Assembly: GCA_002027195.1 (NCBI GenBank)
Contig: MWJO01000004.1
Span: forward strand, 1 to 64,000
Direction of reading: 5' to 3'
Length of the DNA: 64,000 nucleotides
From: Streptomyces sp. GKU 895
GTDB taxonomy: Bacteria; Actinomycetota; Actinomycetes; Streptomycetales; Streptomycetaceae
A program made the translations under genes and the position numbers. Positions 59,784 through 64,000 of this stretch are shown piece after piece. Positions within the stretch are counted from its first letter, which is position 1, and the number at the start of each line of letters is the position of its first letter. Under the pieces are notes generated by a model, which was not told the DNA's origin, ran no database searches, and saw nothing but the letters and a program-made list of their open reading frames with translations.

Positions 59784-60557
59784 TCATGCGGAGTGCCTGC
59801 CCGCCCCCACGAAGCGGCGATGCTCGCGGACCAGGCCCTGATCGTCGCGGAGCAGGAAGTCCACGCCGGTCTCGCCCGTCGCCGTACGCCACGGGTAGCG
59901 GAAGGCGTCGTGCTGAGCCGAGGCGCTGCCCGCCCGCTGCCGCGCCCCGCTTGTCACGAGGGCCGCGGCGATGGCGTCCACACCGTCGTGCGCGCCGGTC
60001 TCGTCGACGTACAGCGCGCCCGGCAGATAGAGGTCGGCGACCTCCTTGCGCGGTTCCTCGGCCGTACCGGCCGCCAGGTACCGATCGGCCTGCGCGTCCA
60101 GTTCGTCCGTGGGCAAGGGCGGCTCGTTGAATTGGTAGTCGGCGATGATGCGGCCCTCGTTGTCAAGGAGTACGACGTCGAAGCCGAGGGCGAGCACGGT
60201 GTCGGAGTCACCGGGTGTCATCAGCCAGTTGAACGACAGCGCGCCGGCGTGGCCGACCGGGTTGTCCCCGGACCGGAAGCGCAGGCCCTGTCCGGCCACG
60301 AACTGGTTGTGTGCCTCGGCGATCCGGGCCGCCAGTTGCTCGGTGCCCTGGAAGCGGCGGGTCTGGGTGTGGTGGAGCCCGTCCGGGGTCCACAGGCTCG
60401 CCACCTCGGCCCCGCGCGCGGCGGCGTCGGGCTCGTTCCAGACGGCGACGTAACGCTTCAGCAAGTCGTCACGCTTCAGCAAGTCGTCACGCTTCAACAG
60501 GTCGTCACGCTTCAGCAAGTCGTCACGCTTCAGCAGGTTGTCGGCGTTCAACGTCAA
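59784..60557 (-). CDS. SnoaL/NTF2-like protein with repeated N-terminus
   Basis: This is a 257-residue protein with an NTF2-like fold (SnoaL, polyketide cyclase-like) used for small hydrophobic ligands. One unit is clear (RYVAVWNEPDAAARGAEVAS, SLWTPDGLHH, FNWLMTP, LDNEGRIIADYQF), and the C-terminal part looks like a second, partial unit. The N-terminus contains LLKRDD repeated, from five 18-bp units. The start is read as TTG 60557 with GAGAGAG before it, giving LTLNADNLLKR; other starts cannot be excluded. It lies 69 bp downstream of the MFS gene on the same strand and may be co-transcribed. Substrate unknown. Confidence 0.78.
   Translation of the reverse strand: MTLNADNLLKRDDLLKRDDLLKRDDLLKRDDLLKRYVAVWNEPDAAARGAEVASLWTPDGLHHTQTRRFQGTEQLAARIAEAHNQFVAGQGLRFRSGDNPVGHAGALSFNWLMTPGDSDTVLALGFDVVLLDNEGRIIADYQFNEPPLPTDELDAQADRYLAAGTAEEPRKEVADLYLPGALYVDETGAHDGVDAIAAALVTSGARQRAGSASAQHDAFRYPWRTATGETGVDFLLRDDQGLVREHRRFVGAGRHSA
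60453..60542. repeat. Five tandem 18-bp units encoding DDLLKR
   Basis: Units start at 60453, 60471, 60489, 60507 and 60525. Three are identical and two differ at one or two bases. They insert four extra DDLLKR blocks ahead of the normal start of the SnoaL-like domain. The number of units may vary between strains. Confidence 0.92.
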
Positions 60558-60626
60558 CTCTCTCTGTGTGTGTGAGTGTCGGAGCGGCGGCACGACGGCC
60601 GCCGCTCGCAAGAGGTGGTGCGGGAG

Positions 60627-62135
60627 CTACTTCCCGGCGTTCGTCCGTGGCAGCGCCTGCACCAGCAGGGCCAGGGCCGCGGCCACCCCGACGAGGAAGC
60701 AGATCCCCATGTCGAAGGCGTGCGCGTAGGTCGAGGCCACGGGGTGGTCGCCGAGCGCGTTGTAGAAGATCACGCCGATGACGGCGACACCGATGGAGTT
60801 GCCGATCTGGAGGCCCGTGGTCAGGACGCCGGAGGCCGAGCCCGCGTACTGCGGGTTGACCCGGGCTAGCACCGTGGACGCCAGCGGCGCGACCGCCAGG
60901 CCCATGCCGGCACCGTCGATCGCCAGGCCGGGGATCAGCCACGCGGTGTGGCCGCCGTCGCCGAGCTGGGCGGCGGTGATGCCGATGACAGTCAGCCCGA
61001 CGGCCATGATCAGGGCTCCGACGGCGATGACCTGGCGGCCGAGCCCGGCGGCGAACTTCGTCGCGTTCATCGAGGTGTACATGTAACCGGCGCCGATGGC
61101 GGCGAAGAGCAGCCCGGCCTCCAGCGCGCTCAGCCCGCGGCCGGCCTGCATGTACAGGGCGAGGACCAGGAAGAACGACGCCTGGCCCATCCAGAAGACC
61201 AGCTGGCAGCCGAGGCCCACGACGAACGCGCGGTCCTTGAACATCGCGATGTTCACCAGCGGGGAGCCGCCCCGTGCCGCGAACGACCGTTCGACGCCCA
61301 CGAACACGGCCAGCAGCACCGCGAACGCCGCGAAGCAGCCCCAGGTCCAGGCCGGCCAGCCCTTCTCGGGACCCTCGATGAGCGGCAGCACCAGCGCGAC
61401 CAGCGCGAGCGTGATCACGCCGACGCCGAGGACGTCCAGCTCGGGCTTGCCCTCGGCCTTCGACTCGGGGACCAGCTTGACGGTCAGGGTCATGATCAGC
61501 AGGCAGATCGGCAGGTTCACCAGGAAGCAGGCACGCCAGTCGAGGCCCGCGATGTCGGCCTCGATCAGGAGGCCGCCGATCAGCTGCCCGAAGACGGCGG
61601 CCAGACCCATGGCCAGGCCGTACCCGGCGAACACCTTCAGCCGGGCCGGGCCGGTGAAGATCGTGCCCAGCAGGGCCAGCACCTGCGGGGCGAGCAGTGC
61701 CGCGGCCAGGCCCTGCAGGATCCGGGAGAAGACCAGGAACTCACTGGTCTGTGCCACACCGCACAGCAGCGAGGCGATCGTGAACAGGCCCATGCCCAGC
61801 AGGAACATCCTGCGGCGGCCGAAGAGGTCGCCCAGCCGGCCGCCGGTGATCAGGCCGACGCCGTAGGCCAGCCCGAATCCGGCGACCACCCACTCGATGG
61901 CCGAGGCACCAGCCCGCAGATCCGTCTGCAGCGAGGGGATGGCGACATTGACGATGAAGAAGTCCAGCGTGGTGATGAAGACACCGGCGAGCACCGTCGG
62001 CAGGATCAGCCGATGCGGTACGGCCGGGGGCGCGGCCGCCGGTGCGCCCGGGGACGACGCGGGTACGGCCGGGGGCGCGGCCGCCGATGCGCCCGGGGAC
62101 GACGCCGGGGCGCTGCGGTTGGTCTCGGTGGTCAT
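60627..62135 (-). CDS. DHA2-type MFS drug-resistance transporter
   Basis: This is a 502-residue membrane exporter of the 14-helix EmrB/QacA-like branch. Signs are DFFIVNVAIPSLQTDL in helix 1, the GRLGDLFGRRRMF loop between helices 2 and 3, and many hydrophobic helices. It should use proton motive force to expel drugs or metabolites. The N-terminal ~40 residues are a Pro/Ala/Ser-rich cytoplasmic leader made of two 15-residue repeats. ATG 62135. A palindrome at 62245-62258, upstream of the gene, looks like a TetR-type operator. It precedes the SnoaL-like gene, suggesting one unit for handling a small toxic compound. Confidence 0.92.
   Translation of the reverse strand: MTTETNRSAPASSPGASAAAPPAVPASSPGAPAAAPPAVPHRLILPTVLAGVFITTLDFFIVNVAIPSLQTDLRAGASAIEWVVAGFGLAYGVGLITGGRLGDLFGRRRMFLLGMGLFTIASLLCGVAQTSEFLVFSRILQGLAAALLAPQVLALLGTIFTGPARLKVFAGYGLAMGLAAVFGQLIGGLLIEADIAGLDWRACFLVNLPICLLIMTLTVKLVPESKAEGKPELDVLGVGVITLALVALVLPLIEGPEKGWPAWTWGCFAAFAVLLAVFVGVERSFAARGGSPLVNIAMFKDRAFVVGLGCQLVFWMGQASFFLVLALYMQAGRGLSALEAGLLFAAIGAGYMYTSMNATKFAAGLGRQVIAVGALIMAVGLTVIGITAAQLGDGGHTAWLIPGLAIDGAGMGLAVAPLASTVLARVNPQYAGSASGVLTTGLQIGNSIGVAVIGVIFYNALGDHPVASTYAHAFDMGICFLVGVAAALALLVQALPRTNAGK
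62017..62106. repeat. 45-bp tandem duplication at the MFS N-terminus
   Basis: Two nearly identical 45-bp units (62017-62061 and 62062-62106) encode the Pro/Ala/Ser-rich 15-residue repeat in the N-terminal leader of the transporter. It is high-GC and probably arose by slippage. Confidence 0.88.
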
Positions 62136-62244
62136 CCTTCGTAACTCCCAACGAACACACGGGCGTTCAGCTGCGCCCCGGCCGGATGGCCGATGGGTCG
62201 AGTGCGAACTCCAGCGTGTCGTCGCGGCGTTCCGGGGGTCAATT

Positions 62245-62258
62245 ACCTACCAGGTAGG
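62245..62258. promoter_or_regulatory. Palindrome CCTACC-A-GGTAGG, likely TetR-type operator
   Basis: A perfect six-base dyad with a one-base centre (62246-62258) lies about 110 bp upstream of the MFS start and ten bases after the ThrE stop. ACCTACC/GGTAGGT half-sites are typical of TetR-family operators in front of efflux genes. The repressor is not in the window. Confidence 0.5.
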
Positions 62259-62267
62259 CGAGGTCCG

Positions 62268-63548
62268 TCACTCGCGGCGCACGAGCGTCGCGCCGACCAC
62301 CATTCCCACCGCGATCGCCGTCACGATCGTCACCAGCTTCAGCAGATCCTGGAAGCCCTCGATGACGTAGCCGCCCGCCAGTGTCGTCAGCCCCCGCATG
62401 CCCAGGGAACCCACGGTCAGCGTGAAGAACCCGGGCAGCAGGAGGACCAGCCGGGGCGGCCGCCGCGGGGCCCGGGCCAGCACCGTGGCCGTCGCCGACA
62501 GCACCACCGCGGCCACGAACGTACCGCCCGTCTCCCCGATCAGCTTGGTGACCATCGACTGCACCGCGACCGTCAGATACACCAGGGCCAGCAGCAGCCA
62601 GAAGAGGCGGTACGGCACCGCGAACGCGAGCACCGTGCCGACGGTGAACACGATCCACGACAGGAACAGCGCCCAGCGCGGCAGATCGGCGTCCGCGGCG
62701 ACGTCGAAGAGGGCGCGGGTCGAGGTGCCCGTCGCGTACACGCCCAGCAGGACGCCCAGATACAACTGCACCAGCAGGAACACCGAGTTGACCAGGCGGA
62801 TCGCGCCGGTCGTCATCCGCCCGGCGGCCAGCTCGGCCGTCGCCGCGCTCAGGTAGTCGCCGGGGACGAAGTAGAAGAGCGCCGGGAGCATGAGCAGGAC
62901 CGGACCGCCGTGGGACGGGGAGCGGGCGAACACCTCGATCGTGACGATCGAGATCACCGTGGCGGCGACCAGCGGCAGGATCGCCGCGAGGCGCGGCACT
63001 CGGTCCGCGACGACCGCCAGAGTCGCCGCGATCGTGCCGAGCACCGCCGTGCTCGCCACCTCGTACGAGGTCGACTGCATCAGCGGCGCGAATCCCAGCG
63101 CGAACAGCACGATGCCGATGAGCTTCGCCCACCAGGGGTACGGCGGCCTCGACTCCTCGATCGCCGCCAGCCGCGCGCCCGCCCGCGTGATGTCGGTACG
63201 ACCGGCCCGCACGTCCGCCAGCAGCGGTTTCAGCGCGGTGACCTGGTCCAGCCGGAAGACCTCCGGAACGCCACGCACGATGACGGTCCGCGCGGCGCCG
63301 TTCCCGGCGGTGACCGTGAGCGTTGCCGCGTCCGGGACGAGGAGCAGCGACGCCTCACCGCCCAGCGCCCGGGCCGTCGTCGTCACCGTCTCCTCGATGC
63401 CCTCCGCGCCCTCGCCGCTGGTGTTCAGCAGCAGCCGGGTCAGCCGGGTGAGGAAACCGGCGAGCTCGTCGAGGCCCGGGGCGACCGCACGGGATGGCTC
63501 CACCCAGGCCTCCTCAGGAACTCCGACGTGGGCCCGGGGCGACCGCAC
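62268..63548 (-). CDS. ThrE-type threonine/serine exporter family protein
   Basis: This is a 426-residue membrane protein with both ThrE halves. The N-terminal cytoplasmic domain (about 30-130, TRLLLNTSGEGAEGIEETVT) is followed by about ten hydrophobic segments. Conserved stretches include FALGFAPLMQ, LPALFYFVPGDYLSAA and LLPGFFTLTVGSLGMRGL. It probably exports amino acids such as threonine and serine, or short peptides. GTG 63548 gives the longest frame; no closer start with a ribosome-binding site is better. It is divergent from the APC transporter at 63789. The 241-bp spacer between them holds no other gene that I can support. Confidence 0.88.
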   Translation of the reverse strand: MRSPRAHVGVPEEAWVEPSRAVAPGLDELAGFLTRLTRLLLNTSGEGAEGIEETVTTTARALGGEASLLLVPDAATLTVTAGNGAARTVIVRGVPEVFRLDQVTALKPLLADVRAGRTDITRAGARLAAIEESRPPYPWWAKLIGIVLFALGFAPLMQSTSYEVASTAVLGTIAATLAVVADRVPRLAAILPLVAATVISIVTIEVFARSPSHGGPVLLMLPALFYFVPGDYLSAATAELAAGRMTTGAIRLVNSVFLLVQLYLGVLLGVYATGTSTRALFDVAADADLPRWALFLSWIVFTVGTVLAFAVPYRLFWLLLALVYLTVAVQSMVTKLIGETGGTFVAAVVLSATATVLARAPRRPPRLVLLLPGFFTLTVGSLGMRGLTTLAGGYVIEGFQDLLKLVTIVTAIAVGMVVGATLVRRE

Positions 63549-63788
63549 GCCACGAAACCACCCACGGCCTCCTCAAGTACCCCGACGCGATCGACGCCCC
63601 TCCCGCACGAGCCCCTCCAGCCTCCCGTTCCGCCGACCGGAACGGCCAGGCGGGTGGGCCGTACGGGCGATGCCGGCGAGAGGAGGAGCGCCACCCCGCG
63701 TCACCCCTACGGCCTAAGCCGTCATGCGAGCACCTCGGAAGCGCCCGAGGCTGGCAGCACCCCAACTGCCCAGCCCCGGGAGGGCTTC

Positions 63789-64000
63789 ATGGCATCGATG
63801 GACGTGCCCGCCGACCTGCCGAGGCGGACGCAGACGGCGCCGCAGGCGCAGGCGGCCGTGACGGCCACTCCCGCCCCCGTTCTCACCTGGGTGACCCTCG
63901 CGCTGATGACCACCGCCTCGGTGGCCAGCCTGCGTGCCGCCCCGACGATGGCCGTGTACGGGCTCGCCTGTGTGTTCCTCTACCTCGTCCCGGCGATCGT
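63789..64000 (+). CDS. APC-family amino acid transporter (5' part only)
   Basis: The first 70 codons of a membrane transporter are seen before the window ends. After a hydrophilic leader of about 35 residues the text reads VLTWVTLALMTTASVASLRA, then APTMAVYGLACVFLYLVPAI. This matches the first two helices of glutamate/GABA-antiporter-like APC permeases. ATG 63789 has GGGAGGG upstream. It is divergent from the ThrE-type gene. The substrate cannot be told from this part. Confidence 0.75.
   Translation, partial: MASMDVPADLPRRTQTAPQAQAAVTATPAPVLTWVTLALMTTASVASLRAAPTMAVYGLACVFLYLVPAI

Noticed and set aside
63722..63913. 63-residue minus-strand frame
   Set aside because: Shadow of the APC transporter start, which has a ribosome-binding site and helix pattern.

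Overview
The window is high-GC actinobacterial DNA, almost certainly from a Streptomyces chromosome. The codon use is strongly GC-ending, GTG/TTG starts are common, and it carries Streptomyces-type families: a Scr1-like HTH/DUF397 pair, a conserved 51-residue protein, and the Nif3 / zinc-ribbon / RNase HI-phosphatase gene order also found in Mycobacterium.

Left segment (1-15.2 kb) is core metabolism. It holds the 5' part of a DesK-like sensor kinase; a MaoC hydratase / Zn-alcohol dehydrogenase / SDR set behind a promoter and a KstR-like palindrome (sterol or fatty-acid catabolism); a hypothetical with a C-terminal repeat; the nif3-like / C4 zinc ribbon / RNase HI-phosphatase operon; KDPG aldolase; YaaA; an RNB-domain RNase; a Uma2 nuclease-fold protein; an AraC regulator with a broken DMT transporter; and RNase P RNA (rnpB) with its promoter and terminator.

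Middle segment (15.5-57.0 kb) is a large accessory island, mostly minus strand and packed with defence-like genes. In window order: an SF1 helicase with a RelE-like N-terminus translationally coupled to a 2350-residue DruE-like helicase/DUF1998/nuclease protein; a divergent Beta-family protein; a possible six-gene unit (DUF262 protein, DUF3696 ATPase, a protein with a RelE-like C-terminus, a RAMA-CBS-HEPN fusion, an RsbW-like ATPase, a PD-(D/E)XK-like protein); a DUF3761-like lipoprotein; an Hsp70-NYN ribonuclease fusion with two companions and an upstream PH-like-domain protein; an HTH/zinc-ribbon protein and a Scr1/DUF397 pair; an ATPase plus TOPRIM-like pair; an Eco57I-like methylase with an AT-rich specificity region next to a SNF2 helicase (DISARM drmMI/drmD-like without drmABC); a Ser/Thr kinase; and a GmrSD-type DUF262/DUF1524 endonuclease.

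Right segment (57.1-64 kb) begins with a thioesterase II gene split by a decayed IS5-family element flanked by ACTAA direct repeats. A SnoaL-like gene remnant, an XRE regulator, a SnoaL-like protein with a five-unit 18-bp repeat, a DHA2 MFS transporter, a ThrE-type exporter and the start of an APC amino-acid transporter follow.

Several genes carry single-base G/C homopolymer indels (SDR, DMT transporter, Hsp70 companion, transposase), so each apparent pseudogene could be a sequencing artefact. Boundaries, families and motifs come from reading the sequence; no database search was run.
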